A stretch of 52,298 nt of DNA from Discostella pseudostelligera (Eukaryota > Bacillariophyta > Thalassiosirophyceae > Thalassiosirales > Thalassiosiraceae). Both the position numbers and the translations under genes were made by a program. Shown piece by piece: positions 9,661 through 21,690 of this stretch. Where the stretch lies: contig JALLBK010000036.1 of the NCBI GenBank assembly GCA_036940085.1, positions 1 to 52,298 of the forward strand, read 5' to 3'. Within the stretch, counting starts at the first letter, position 1; the number at the start of each line of letters is the position of its first letter. The notes under the pieces are model-generated. The model saw only the letters and a list, made by a program, of their open reading frames with translations. It made no database searches and was not told where the DNA came from.

Positions 9661-10581
9661 ATGACCATGGCGGCCTCCAACTCCCCTATCCATATCCAGC
9701 ACACCAAATCCGGTGCTCGCTGCACCATCTACCCCTACGGAGCCCATCTAACCTCCTATCAAACATCCTCTGGTAAAGAGCTCCTCTTCCTCTCCCGTGA
9801 TGCCATCCTCGACGGCACCAAGGCCATCCGTGGTGGCATACCAATATGCTTTCCTCAATTCGGCCAGCCAGACAAACGAATGCCACAGCATGGATTCTTA
9901 CGTAATAATTACTGGAGTGTAGTCGAGGGGAGTATGTTTGATGATGAGGAGGGTGCGGGAATATCGATGGAATTGGAATTGAAGGATGCGGTGAATGCTC
10001 GTGGTGGCAATTGGGATGTGAATACGAACTTCAATGCCAAGTGCACTTATACTGTCAAGATTGGTGACAATGGATTTACTACCACTATCGTTATGGAGAA
10101 TTTGGGAGAGACATCTTGGGAGTTCCAGGTGCTTCTGCACAACTACTTCTTGGTGCACAATCACATGGCACTGAATGGGGAACTGTGTCATGTTCATGGA
10201 TTCGAAGGATATGCTGTGGATGATAAGATTTCCGGAACGAACTATATCCATGGTAGTGATCCCGTGACTATTCCCGAAGATCTCATCATTGATCGAGTGT
10301 ACTCTCCTCGTAAGGATGGTGCAATTGACTTACACTTGACAATTGCCGCTGGCCCATCGAACAATCTCTCCTTGTCTGCTAGTGGAGAGGTGAATGGTGT
10401 GAAAGTTCCAGTATCGGGTGTGGTTTGGAATCCACACAAGGAAAATGCATTGGCCATGGCTGATTTTGGTGATGATCAATATCATGATATGATTTGCGTC
10501 GAGCCGGGAATGCTCAGTGATGTGCCACCATTGGATGGAGGGAAGAAGGCTAGCTTTACCCAGGTTGTGACTTGTCTGTAA
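9661..10581 (+). CDS. Glucose-6-phosphate 1-epimerase (hexose-6-phosphate mutarotase, YeaD-like)
   Basis: Single exon, 306 residues, the usual length for this family. It interconverts the alpha and beta anomers of glucose-6-phosphate (EC 5.1.3.15), feeding glycolysis, the pentose phosphate pathway and polysaccharide synthesis in the cytosol. No targeting peptide is visible. Conserved blocks: YGAHLTSYQ, RGGIPICFPQFG, PQHGFLRNNYW (His and Arg of the phosphate and sugar site), the LLHNYF block, and VVWNPHKENALAMADFGDD followed by CVEPG, which contains the catalytic Glu region. Two ATGs are possible, 9661 and 9667. The second has the better context (CCATGG). The 3' end is convergent with the BT1 transporter gene, 105 bp between stops. 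Confidence 0.92.
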   Translation: MTMAASNSPIHIQHTKSGARCTIYPYGAHLTSYQTSSGKELLFLSRDAILDGTKAIRGGIPICFPQFGQPDKRMPQHGFLRNNYWSVVEGSMFDDEEGAGISMELELKDAVNARGGNWDVNTNFNAKCTYTVKIGDNGFTTTIVMENLGETSWEFQVLLHNYFLVHNHMALNGELCHVHGFEGYAVDDKISGTNYIHGSDPVTIPEDLIIDRVYSPRKDGAIDLHLTIAAGPSNNLSLSASGEVNGVKVPVSGVVWNPHKENALAMADFGDDQYHDMICVEPGMLSDVPPLDGGKKASFTQVVTCL

Positions 10582-10686
10582 TCCAACAGTGAACAGTGGC
10601 ATGGACGATTGACTGTGTCGGTGTCAGCATCTCATCTGAGATGCATATTGTATCAAAATCTAGTAGTGTTCGTTTTTCTATGTGCA

Positions 10687-12851
10687 TTATAATAAGTAAT
10701 GAGGCTCAAGCCGTGGATCCCCGTTGGCATCGTCATCTATTGCTTCATCTGCATCGTCACCATTTGCAACTGGCCCGGACGTCACTACTACGTCTTCCTC
10801 GGCACAATCCGCAAACCACCCCTCCTTTTTCCAATCTATCAAATGATCTGTCTGCAACAAATTTGGGATCAAGAATATTGCAGGAATGCCCATTGCCAAG
10901 GGCACACATATCTGGAATACTACAATGAGATACGGTAAGGCCTCGAAGTCACAATTGTCACCCACAGTCTTCATTCCACTCCAACGAATTACTCCCGATC
11001 CGAGCAGATTGCTGACCATGCTGCTAAAATTGGCAATTCCGACTGTGTATGCTGAGAGAAGGTAGGATATGACAATCATGAGATGAATCAGGTTGGTTAA
11101 CTGGACGGAGCAAAATCAAGGAACGAATCGACCTACCAAATACAGCAGATTCCATGCCTGGAGGAGCAATCTTTGCATGGAGCGACGACATCGGTATAGA
11201 TTGCAGGATGATAACTAGATTTTCGAAGATTGCATTGCCGAATAAAAAGAAGACTTTGTCCGGAATACCAATAACAATATTCCATCGCTTGATAATGATC
11301 AAGTCGATGATCGACGCAAAGGAACCCACAAGTAACGTCAATATGAGTGCAGGACGGAATCTCCACCCGCTCAAGAAGTTTTGGTAAAGTATAACACCGA
11401 GGAAGTTGACTATGGATCCAATGACGCCAGTGATTGTTATGTAGTATGTATAATCGAAATTCGGCCCTGTCAAGGTTGCGATACAAGGTCAGACAAAGAA
11501 CATGAAGTTTTGCTTGCGAAGTTATCAAGTGCATTCTAGCGATGATCCACCTACTCAGCACTCACCATCAGGAACACATTCTTCGCTTGCGGTGTAAAAG
11601 TATCCCAGTGCCGATCCAATAGAGATCCAGGACAAATTTGTCAGGACGATGGACAAAAACACCCAAAAGAACTGGAGTCCAAACCACAGCATTGGCAAAA
11701 AGTTAGTGATGTACCGGCGAATAACGATTTCATCACGACTTCCTGCAACTTACGGTTCTTGGGAATATGTAAAATGTAGCCACCACGAATGCTGATATCA
11801 GCACTGCTGCAAATGCCAACCCAATCTCAAGATTGGCGTACGTCGTTACTGCTGCCAGTAATGGTGCGGATAGTCCGCAGAGCGTGATGATAATAAATGG
11901 TGTTTTCTTCTCTTCAAACGACCCTCTGTCAAATAAGCAACCTCTGCACAATTTCACCATCCCCGGTTCAGTATCTTTTCTCATCTTCTCGGGAATCCAA
12001 CCAACCAATGTCGGATAAAATGGAGTCAGCGACAATACCATTGCAATCCAAAATAGTATATGGAAATATCCCGCATCGGATAATGGACCAACATACGATT
12101 GGGTTATAATCCCACCAAGGAGACTGCATCCAAATTTAAACGAGATAATGGATGATCCCGACTCAGGATGTAGGTGCATAATTTCAGCATATTTCCCCTC
12201 CCCCAATATATCTAATGTAGCCGCCTCATAACTCACGGCAGTAAAGCATATAACAATCATGTCCGCAAGGCGCCCCACAGCATTGGACCCCTGTTGTATT
12301 GCACTTGCGGCTGTACCGGAATGATATATTCCCAATAATGCCGAAGAGCCAAGCAAGCCAATCAAGATAGAATAGAGAGCAAAATACCGTTTGTTGTATC
12401 CTTGAATTGTAAATAAATCACTGGCCACCCCAATAAATGGCTTCATAGCCCACGGACTCATAATCATACTCATGTAAAGCTGTTGTCGTGATGCACCAAT
12501 TCCTAATTCTTTGAAGAGTGGCAATCCCAATGACATGATTAATGAGAATGCACCCCCGCCAACACAGCAATTGTCAATGGCCAACCAGGATAAAAATCTC
12601 CATGAAAAGAAGCCCGATAGTTCAGAGAAGTATGTTCCGGTAGAACTGAAGGGGTGGCGCCATGTTGGCGGATGGATGGCGTGCGGTGTTGTTGTCTCGG
12701 CATTTTCATGAGTCGCCGAGGAGGTAATAGATGTATTTATTTCGTAGTGTGGCTCGGCGTCGTCGACGGTGTTGTCATGGTCGCGCACGTCATTATCATC
12801 GAGGAGGGGGGAGGTGTCAATCGTCGCGATGGCGGCGATTGAGGGTTTCAT
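10687..12851 (-). CDS. BT1/folate-biopterin-type MFS transporter
   Basis: Four exons: 12851-11754, 11671-11566, 11466-11137, 11051-10687. Introns are 82, 99 and 85 nt, and all phases match. The protein has 632 residues with about 12 hydrophobic segments after an 80-residue hydrophilic N-terminus. Family blocks: WLAIDNCCVGGGAF, SPWAMKPFIGVASDLF, the EGKYAEIMHLHPESGSSIIS loop, FGCSLLGGIITQSYVGPLSD, and PPGMESAVF followed by AYTVGIANFSS. The last of these is created by the third splice junction and matches the conserved PPG..ATVFA..GISNF motif. BT1 proteins carry folates, biopterin or other metabolites across plasma or plastid membranes. The substrate here is unknown. The C-terminal tail is acidic. 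It is divergent from the aspartic protease gene and convergent with the epimerase. Confidence 0.88.
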
Positions 12852-13373
12852 TGCCGTGAAATTATATTGTGGTGATGTCGAGGGCTGAATGTGGGCATGA
12901 TAATTGTTGGATAGGGCGGCGATGGGTGATCAGTGATCATTCATTGCCTCAATGACATAATGAATGCTGAATGCTCAACGGCATCGTCATGTTGTCATGG
13001 TCATGGTCGGCACGTTCTTGCTGTTGCTGCAGGCTGCACGTAGCTTCTTGCTTCCTTGTTGCTTGTGCGTTGTGCGTGTGGGAATTCGTAGGAGAAAATG
13101 GCGGGAGAGAAAGAAAAAGGCGGGAGAACACTGGCGGGGAATCAGAATTCAAAATTCTACGTGATCCGCACTAATTCCCACGCACAACTCGAAGTTCTGG
13201 AAGATCGGCAGCGGCAGAGAGGAGCCCCTCGACCATGACACCACATCTCATGTCATGCACCACTCCATGACGAACAGAATTCTCCCCTTCCACTTCCACT
13301 TCCGCTTCCGCTTGCACTTCTCGCCGTAGGCCTCCCAATCCAACTAATACATTCATCATAATTATCAGCCACC
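12852..13373. promoter_or_regulatory. Divergent promoter with three GGCGGG(G)A boxes
   Basis: This is the region between the BT1 transporter and the aspartic protease. Three E2F-type cores on the plus strand lie within 45 bp: AAAATGGCGGGAGA near 13095-13108, AAAAAGGCGGGAGA near 13115-13128 and CTGGCGGGGAA at 13131-13141. They are about 240-280 bp from the protease start. A CATTCATTGC/AATGAATGCTGAATGC-rich stretch near 12938-12976 is weakly repetitive. Confidence 0.45.
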
Positions 13374-14760
13374 ATGCTCGTCCGTTCCATCGCCGTCGCC
13401 TCCCTCCTATCGAGCATCGTCTCTGCCGCCGCGGCAGATGATGGCCTAATTCGCATGAAGCTTCAGAAGCGTTCCGATCATGAAATGGTCGCTGCCCACT
13501 TGAAGCGCGAGAACGATGCCCTTCGTCTTGCCATATCGAACAACAATGGTGCCGTCGCATCCTCCCCCGTCGTCGCCTCCATCAAAACCAACATGATGAT
13601 GCGCGGCTCATCTCTTCAGGCACAATTTGACGAACAAGTCGCCGCCGCTACTACCGAGGTCGAAGTGGGAGAGGGCAAGGCAGAAAATGTCATCATTAAA
13701 GATTTCTCCAACGCACAATATTACGGCACCATCCAAATCGGCACGCCGCCTCAAGAATTCACCGTCATCTTCGATACCGGCTCGTCCAATCTATGGGTAC
13801 CCAAGGTCAATTGCAAAAATTGTGGGTATTGGTTCATCAATGGTGGAAAGAAGAAGTATGATGACACTAAATCTTCCACCTTTCAAGAAGATGGTTCCGA
13901 TTTTCATATACAATATGGTTCCGGTGATGTTCAGGGCTTCTTCTCCGTAGACAATATCCAACTTGCTGATGATTTAATTATATCCAATCAAAAGTTTGCC
14001 GAGGTGTCCGATGCTGGTGGATTGGGTGCCGGGTACATTATGGGTCAATTCGATGGGATATTGGGATTGGGATTTGAGGGGTTGGCATTAGGGGATGCTA
14101 CGACGGTGTTTAAGAATGCTATTGATCAGAATGTTGTGGAGAAATCAATGTTTGCTTTTGATTTGGGGGATGAGGCCGAGGGAGAGCTTACGTTGGGTGG
14201 CTATGGTGAGTGTGTTGTTTACTCTGTGACTCCATGTGCTGTGTATGATTGATTTACTTTCGACCAAGTGAACTCATTGGAATCTTTGCCTTCATTCATC
14301 GACAGACGAGTCAAAGTTTACGGGAGATATCACATGGATCCCTCTCTCCGAGCCTAAATACTGGCAAATCGAAGTGGAGAATATTCAAGCTGGTTCATTC
14401 TCCTCTGGTCCAACATCCGCCATTGTCGACTCTGGCACCTCCCTCCTAACCGGACCTAGTTTGCAAATTATGAAAATTGCCTCATCCGTCGGTGCTATGC
14501 CCAATATTATGGGAGAATATACCATTGATTGCAGCAAGGTGGCCTCCATACCCGATCTGGAATTTCACATTAACGGCAAGTCATTCACAGTTCCTGGAAA
14601 AGACTTGGTAATTCAGAGTTCTGGCACGTGTCTATTTGCCATGATGGGTATGGATATCCCAACCGGACCTCAGTGGATTATGGGGGATGTTTTCATGCGC
14701 CAATATTACACAATCTTTGACTATGGAGGTGAGAGAGTTGGTTTTGCCACGCCAAAGTAA
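13374..14760 (+). CDS. Pepsin-family aspartic protease (cathepsin D-like), secretory/vacuolar
   Basis: Exons 13374-14205 and 14306-14760 with a 100-nt intron (GTGAGT..CAG) give 428 residues. The start is in a strong context (CCACCATGC). A signal peptide (MLVRSIAVASLLSSIVSAAA) is followed by a basic pro-segment, then the mature enzyme starting near DFSNAQYYGTIQIGTPPQEF. The first catalytic motif is FDTGSSNLW (about residue 132). The flap contains YGSGDVQGF. The second catalytic motif is VDSGTSLLTGP (about residue 320). The C-terminal WIMGDVFMRQYYTIFD and VGFA block is complete, so the enzyme should be active. Expected roles are acidic proteolysis in vacuole or secretory compartments. It follows directly on the divergent promoter shared with the BT1 transporter. 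Confidence 0.93.
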
Positions 14761-15245
14761 GATGGATCTTCCCGAAATAAAGGAGGTCACTGCAAAATTC
14801 AACCACGATGTGATTTCTGAGTGTGGATGCGTATGGATATGTTAGAATTAAATAGTAATTGAATCTGTAGCCTTGACCTTGCATCAGATCAATTATTGGC
14901 AGATGAGATGATGTGGATTGCATGCGCTTCTTTGACTTTGACCCAATGCTCTATCTGGCAGGGCGCAGCCGGCGCGCAAAAATAACTGCCACGTGGAAGA
15001 TTGACATCCTATGTGTTATGCCACGTGGAAGATGCCAGCACTGACGTCAATGATGGCAAATGACGGCAGGGGGGGGGGGCATGCAGCTCGAACACGTTAG
15101 CGATAGAGTGCAGATTCCATAGGTACATCAACGATCGAGACGAATAGATGGATGAATCATCATCTGACGATGCGATGAGGCTGCGAATTGAGAATCAGTG
15201 CATGATAGGCGGCAATTATTTTCCATAACCATACAATCTTATCTC
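14761..15245. promoter_or_regulatory. OvoA promoter: duplicated G-box element and TGACGTCA palindrome
   Basis: TGCCACGTGGAAGAT occurs twice, at 14987-15001 and 15019-15033 (32 bp apart, three helical turns), each with the CACGTG palindrome. TGACGTCA follows at 15042-15049. All lie about 200-260 bp before the ATG at 15246. These are sequence matches to bHLH/bZIP sites. Light, redox or CO2 responsiveness is only an inference. A run of nine G is at 15071-15079. Confidence 0.5.
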
Positions 15246-18200
15246 ATGATGATGCTCCAATTTGCCACGAAATCGAGAGTCTCTGTATCCTTCCTCCGCT
15301 GGAACAAACCAGCTTCGCATGGCCGCGCAACCTTTGGCAATGTAGCAAATTCGAATGTGAAGGCGAATGACGTCGCTCGTAGTAATCGCACATCCACTCT
15401 ACCTTTATCATTATGGCTTAACTACGATACTAATGTGGGGTTCACTGCCACATGTATCAAGCCTGGGTACACCTCGCTGGGAAATCCATTCACCATGGCA
15501 TTTTTGGCCAAGCGGGCAAAGAGCAGCTGCGCAGCTAGTATCAATCATGATGTGGATGGAGAAGATATCAACGGTGCTGCCATCATTGGAAGAACTCACG
15601 CCGGTGTGCTAGGCGGAAGGAGTTATCAGGAAGCATGGATGGTCAATCTTGGTAGGGGCGATGATGCGTGGTTGCCTGGACCGCGCAGTGCCGATTGGTT
15701 TACTGGATTACACCCTACGGTTTGTCCTGGTAAGTGCACATTATTATCTTTGTTTGCAAGTGAGATGTGATGGTCGCGATGGAAACAGCGTACCAATACT
15801 TTACTGTTCATCATGTTGTTGTGGATAATATGAACAGGTGTCGATGACAATGGGATTCTCCGTTCGCTTCCCCTTCCCAACCTTTCGAACGTGACACGTC
15901 AGGGCGCCAAAGATTATTTTGACAACTCGTGGACTTTGTTCGAGATGCTGTTTGCAGGGTTGAATGGAGAGGAAGCATTTTACAGGTGAGTGAAGTGTTT
16001 GGTCTACCGGTCTGACATCGAGTTTGTAGTTACTATTACAATAATCCATTTCATTTCTTTCACAGGCCGCCCGTCCATGGACTCCGTCATCCTCAAATCT
16101 TTTACTACGGTCACACGCCCTGCCTTTACATTAATAAGCTACGTGTCACGGGCGTACTATCCGAACCTGTCAACGCATACTTCGAATCAATATTTGAGGT
16201 TGGAGTAGACGAAATGCTTTGGGACGATATGCACAAAAATGATATGATCTGGCCGACTGTTAGTGAAGTATTTGAATATCGTAAACAAGTCTACGACACA
16301 GTTGTCGATGTAATAATGAACCATCCCAGCTTGGAATGTGCGGACGGAAAAGGCTTGACTGTGAATCAAGAGCATCCAATGTGGGCATTGTTCATGGGTT
16401 TTGAGCACGAACGAATTCACTTGGAGACGAGCTCTGTACTGTTTCGGGAAATGGGTATCGATTTAGTCCAACGTCCAGCCAGTTGGCCTGGGCTGCATCC
16501 GACTGCCTACAACAACACTTCCACAAGCTCCCACCCGATTGAGGAAGTAGATTATCCATCCAACAAAATGATTGATGTGCCTGGAAGAACGGTGTCGCTG
16601 GGTAAACCGATCGATTTTCCATCGTATGGTTGGGACAATGAATATGGCACTCGTACTGTGTCTGTGCCTAACTTTCAAGCATCAAAACATATGATTACCA
16701 ATGGTGAGTTCTGGCAGTTTGTTGCTGAGGGGGGATATCGTAGGAAGGAGTTTTGGTGCGATGATGGCTGGTTGTGGCGATCGCATCGAAACTTGAAATG
16801 CCCCTTCTTTTGGCAATCGATCGGGCCTCAGGGATCTCATGAATATAAATTGAGAATGATCTTTGAGGAGATTCCAATGAAATGGGATTGGCCAGTGGAT
16901 GTAACATACTATGAAAGCAAAGCGTTTTGCAGGTGGAAGAGTGAAAGGGATAGATTGCCGATGGCAAAGTCATATCGTCTTCTTACGGAAGCTGAGCATC
17001 AAGTCATTCGCTATGAACAACACAATTTAGAGGCTGCTCGAACTTCGGTATCAGCAGACAAAGTTATGGTAACTTCTGGGGCCGACTTTCCGAACGGGCC
17101 GACGGGAGCGAACTTGAATATGGCATATTCATCATACTCGTCAGTGGATTCCTTCCCGCCCTCTCACACGGGCCATCACGACACTATCGGCAATGCTTGG
17201 GAGTGGACGGAGGATCACTTTAACCCGCTCAAGAACTTTGAGGTGCACCACGTGTATGATGACTTTTCAACTCCATGCTTTGACGGAAAGCATTGCATGA
17301 TTGTTGGTGGATCATTTATGTCCACAGGCGATGAGGCGTCGGTCTTTGCACGCTTCCACTTTCGACCACACTTTTTGCAACATTCCGGCTTTCGATTGGT
17401 AACATCTGATGAGGATGCGCCAGCGACACATCTGTTCCCGGGCACTTTTTCTGGGCAGGCTGCTGCTAGAGATGCTGCTAAGGTCGGACTTGAGACTACT
17501 GTGCAATCAAAGAGCAACGTTTACGAGACAGATGATTTGCTGAGTATGTATTTGGGTCTCCATTTTCCATTGTCAGGTTCGACGGGCATCTTGGAACACA
17601 AGAACTCTCCAATTCACGGGCTGCGCTTTCCTCAACGAGTCGCCGAACTGCTTTGTTCTCTGAAACCTGTGCGGACAAACAACCGTGCCCTGGACGTTGG
17701 GTGTGCTGTTGGCGGTTCTTCATTCCAACTCGCAAAATCTTTTGACCATGTTGAGGCTTTCGACTTCAGGTAAGTAAATACAATATGAATGCTCCTCCTC
17801 ACATCATTCGCTTGTGATGATTAACTCTTGTATGCAAACTGTCAGTGAGAACTTCATTGCTGCCGCAAAGAAAATGCAAAATGGAGAAGAGTTAACATTT
17901 GACATTCCGATCGAAGGTGACTTACTTGAGAGAGTGTCTGTTGTTTATGAGTCTGGGGTCGATGCCACTGTGATGAACAAAGTCAACTTCTTCCGGGGTG
18001 ATGCTTGCGCCCTTTTTGAGTACGCAGACGACAAGCAGGGGTTTGGTACATTTGATGGTGTCATTTTAGCAAATCTTCTGTGCCGTCTTCCTGATCCAGT
18101 GGCTTGTCTGAATGCAATGCCGAAGATTGTAAATAAAGGTGGGATTGTTGTGATAGTGACTCCGTTCTCCTGGTTAGAAGGTACGTTGCAGCAATGGACA

Positions 18201-18461
18201 TTGCCCATTTTAAAGGTGTTGTAATTTCACACTGATTGTTATTTGCCCATAAAAGAATTTACTCCTAAGTCTAAGTGGCTAGGGGGCTTTCATGATCCGG
18301 CAACAAAAAAACAAAGGCATTCGAAAGATAAGTTGAAAGAAATAATGGATGGGCTTGGCTTCGAGAAAATTCATGAGGAACAGATGCCTGTAGTTATTCG
18401 TGAACACCAACGGAAGTATCAATACATAATCAGCGAGGCCACTGGCTGGCGGAAAAATTAA
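15246..18461 (+). CDS. ovoA: 5-histidylcysteine sulfoxide synthase with fused methyltransferase (ovothiol biosynthesis)
   Basis: Five exons: 15246-15729, 15838-15985, 16066-17769, 17846-18180, 18256-18461. Introns are 108, 80, 76 and 75 nt, all phase-consistent, giving about 958 residues. OvoA joins histidine and cysteine oxidatively and then methylates the imidazole to give ovothiol A. Visible parts: LGRGDDAWLPGPRSADWFTG, the DinB-like iron domain with FEHERIHLE (HxxxHxE, about residue 325), the FGE/sulfatase-modifying-like domain with IGNAWEWTEDHFNP and GGSFMSTGDEASVFARFHFR, and a C-terminal SAM methyltransferase with ALDVGCAVGGSSFQLA and GVILANLLCRLPDP. The N-terminus is about 130 residues longer than bacterial OvoA and rich in Arg, Ser and hydrophobics (MMMLQFATKSRVSVSFLRW), possibly an organelle presequence. 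Ovothiol is reported from diatoms. It is convergent with the sulfotransferase, 65 bp between stops. Confidence 0.93.
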
Positions 18462-18526
18462 ATATGCTTAAGCGTCGCCAGGTATCAGTGATTGACAAGT
18501 CTCAATGTGAACATGTGGCTCAAACC

Positions 18527-21240
18527 CTAACTAGTGTTGTTGAATTTTTCGAGCCATTTCTTCTTGGGAGTAGTCGGCCAATAGGGCCTAGCGTTTTTCT
18601 CCCAGATATTGTAATCTATTTGAATTGTCTCATTCATGTCAAACCGATTTCCCCTCCAAGCTGGAAATCTGAAGTCAGTTCCGGTCAGACAATTTTTGAT
18701 GTCGTTGTACAGGCGAATGTCGAGCCTATTTCGAATGGTTAAATTGTTCAGTACTTCAGGTTCTATCACCAGTGGGTACAACTTGTTGGTATAATGTGAC
18801 TCGGCCTCGCACCAGGGTGAATATTTTCTTTGAGATATGCCTGGTACCCCAAAAAAACGCTCCACTGCTGCGACATACTCCTCATTTTGGAGCATCTCTG
18901 ATATGGCGATGAAGTTGTAACGAAGTAACTTGGCCTTCGCGACGCGGAATTGTTGTGTAAAAGGTACTATTCGCTCTCCTGGCTCTTCAGGTGGGTTCAG
19001 CAGGGGACACGATAGCCCCGCGAACCACTGTAGGTAGCATTCACAACCGCATTTGACCATATGAAAATATACTTTTTTATCCGGTTGCCCCGACCCCACG
19101 CATAGATTCGGACGATTATTGTTGTCCCCATAGTGGTTGCTCCAAGCCTCCAATGTGGCAGCATTTTCTTCGGTTGGCACAAATGTGTCGTTGTTCAAGA
19201 GTTGCTTGCAATTCCATCTGCCTTCGTCTGTATTATGAAATAGAGAGGCGGTAATTTATTATGTAAGCACCAAACAGGATATGCTTTTTCGGAACGGTAC
19301 CAGCCATCTTACATTTGAAATGACTTAAAGACCTGGCAACCTGTGGAGACAGAAGAACCGAATCATCGTTCAGGAGGCGAAAAAGACAGCGTGAAATGAA
19401 TATGTATGTTCTGCAGGCTCACCGGTTCCCTCAAGTGTGTCACATAAAATGTAGTTTCATCAACGGACCCAGGATCTTCTGCCGCAGTAAACTCGTCGGA
19501 TGCAAATTCGAGTCCATGATGCGCAGCAACCTTCTGAAAGTATCTTTTCAGATTCGTTCCCTAAACCAAATTGTAATCAACGTACTATAGTGAGTACTAT
19601 CATTCTGCAAAGCAATGGTGTGTTGCAACTCTTACTACTCACCCCTGCTTTTCGTGAGTGGTAAAAATAAAGCCGTGTGAACTTGGACGCCTCCGTCCAA
19701 CTACCATCTGGAAGGGCTACTCGAAAATGAGGCTCACATGCTGGGGATGCAAACTTCGCAATTTCAGCATTTCTCGATAAAGATAAAAGGGGTGCTGGCG
19801 TCACTAACTCAACAGACCCTGATGAAGAGGAGTCAGAATAATGTTCATTGTTGGGCTCGAATTTCTTCAGCCACTCCTTTAGTGGCTTCTGATACCCTTT
19901 AATTGGATTCTGACGCTCCCAGACATCGTGATCAACCTGTATTGTTTCCTTCGTCTCAAATCGGTTATCATCCCATGATGGAAAATCATTTATCTCACTA
20001 TCATCTAAACAGTCTCTAATCTCATGGTAAAGCCCAATATCAATCTCGTTCAGTTCTGTCAATGTATCGAGAGTCTCATTTTGTATCACCAGTGGAACCA
20101 TTTCATTCGCATAATGAGATTCAACTTCACACCAGGGATGGACATCTCGCTTCGGAATGAGGCCGGGAACACCAAAGAAACGTTCCACCGCATCGACATA
20201 ATTCGCATGTTGCAGCATTTCCGTAATCACTATCATATTGTAACGCAGCAACTTGTTCTTCGCAATACTGTATTGTTGTGTCATGGGCACTTCTTCTGGA
20301 TTGGCTTTCGTTGGACACGAGCCCGAAAACCATTGGCTGTAACAATTCACTGCACATTCCGCCATCGCAAATTTCTGTATGCGCAAGCAGGATGCAGGAT
20401 GATGACCATGACTTTGATTCCACGTCTCCAACTTTTGAGCATTCTCTTCCGTTGGTACATATGATTTGTTGTTAATCAAGTTGTCGCAATCCCACCGGCC
20501 TTGATCTGTGCATTAATGAAAGAGAGAATGTCGAAATTTAATGAGAGAAATCACAGGGAAGTGAAGAATAGCGCCATCGGCAACCAATAAATATATGCAA
20601 GACTTCTACAGTCCTTACATTTGAAGTGGCTGATGGATCTTGAAACTGGCTCTCGAAGATGTGTTACATAAAATGTAGCTTCATCATCGTGATCGTGGGA
20701 GCTCGGATCTTCCGCATTAAAATACTCTACTGCTTCGTATTCAAGTCCATGATGTGCTGCCACTTTCTCAAAGTATCTTCGCAAGGTTGTCCCCTGCGCA
20801 CACAATCAATGGAATCGACATGGGACATCTTGGCGTTTTAGCTAAAACATATGTGTAAGTAACATGTACTGCAAATGATAATACCTCACCCCTGCTTTTC
20901 GGACATGGTAGAAGTAAAAACGCGTGAACTTCTTTGCATTTGTCCACTGCCCATCGGGAAGAGCCACCTGGAAATGTGGCCGACATGCCGGAGAATAAGG
21001 TACTAATTGCGCATTGCTATGATGATACCTCCCCAAAGGTTTTGATGGAGGTAATGATGTCTCATTCGGTGTAATCAGATAACGACTGAAGACAAATATA
21101 AATATGCACACAGAGCCCAAACTAAATGCTAGCAATAGCAATAGCCCGTAACGGAATGGGAGGCTTGCCCTTGTCGACGACGACGACGACGACGACGATG
21201 CTGCGGTCTTGGTCTGCATGCCGATGGTTGGACTGGACAT
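18527..21240 (-). CDS. Two-domain (tandem) carbohydrate-type sulfotransferase, Golgi type II membrane protein
   Basis: Six exons: 21240-20890, 20793-20619, 20505-19643, 19560-19423, 19340-19313, 19227-18527, giving 751 residues with all phases matching. Residues about 31-51 form a signal anchor. Two homologous modules follow, each with RPHFQVALPDG/EPHFRVALPDG, a 5'-phosphosulfate-binding loop (RKAGGTTL at 114-121, RKAGGTNL at 460-467), a 3'-phosphate block (HLREPVSRSISHFK and HLREPVARSLSHFK), then R-W-(D/N)-C and RFFGVPG regions. It should transfer sulfate from PAPS to a glycan in the Golgi lumen. Both modules have an intron directly after RKAG (phase 0) and one in HFKC (phase 1). Module 2 has an extra 82-nt intron after REP. 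This shows an internal gene duplication including introns. Substrate unknown. Confidence 0.85.
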
Positions 21241-21690
21241 CGCGATGAAAGCCGCAAATTATTGCTCGGGGTGTGCCCACAGGGTTCCGGAAGAACTCTA
21301 AGAATTGGCTCGTCGAATTACTCTACTTAGTGGGTCAGCGGCGAGGCATCAATGGCAACTACTACCATACCAGGCAATGGTATTGGCATTGGCATTGGCA
21401 TGGATATGAAGTGTTGGTGCAACTCGACGATGGTCGAGCCTTCGCGCGCGCTGTTGTTGTGTGGGTGGGAAGTTCGCGGACGGACGGACAGACGTCGTCG
21501 GCGTCGCGGGGGCAAGTGGCGGGAAGCAGTGGCGGGAAGCAGTGGCGGGAAAGTGGATGCGGCGGGCGGGCGGGAACACGACCATGTCCATCTATGTCCA
21601 TGTCATGATGTCGGATGTCGGCGGCTTAGTACCAGCTGCCCCTGTACTGAATAAAGGCACAATGATCAATGATAAGAAGACAACATTATT
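21241..21690. promoter_or_regulatory. Divergent promoter with three perfect tandem 13-bp E2F-type units
   Basis: GTGGCGGGAAGCA repeats at 21516-21528 and 21529-21541, with a third copy GTGGCGGGAAAGT at 21542-21554. Each contains TGGCGGGAA. The array is about 140-175 bp before the plus-strand start at 21691 and 275-315 bp before the minus-strand start at 21240. A GGCATT/GGTATT stretch (near 21376-21400) and a GGCGGGCGGGCGGGAA tract (21561-21576) flank it. Confidence 0.55.

Noticed and set aside
15198..15245. GTG start for OvoA
   Set aside because: Nuclear eukaryotic genes start at ATG; the first in-frame ATG is 15246.
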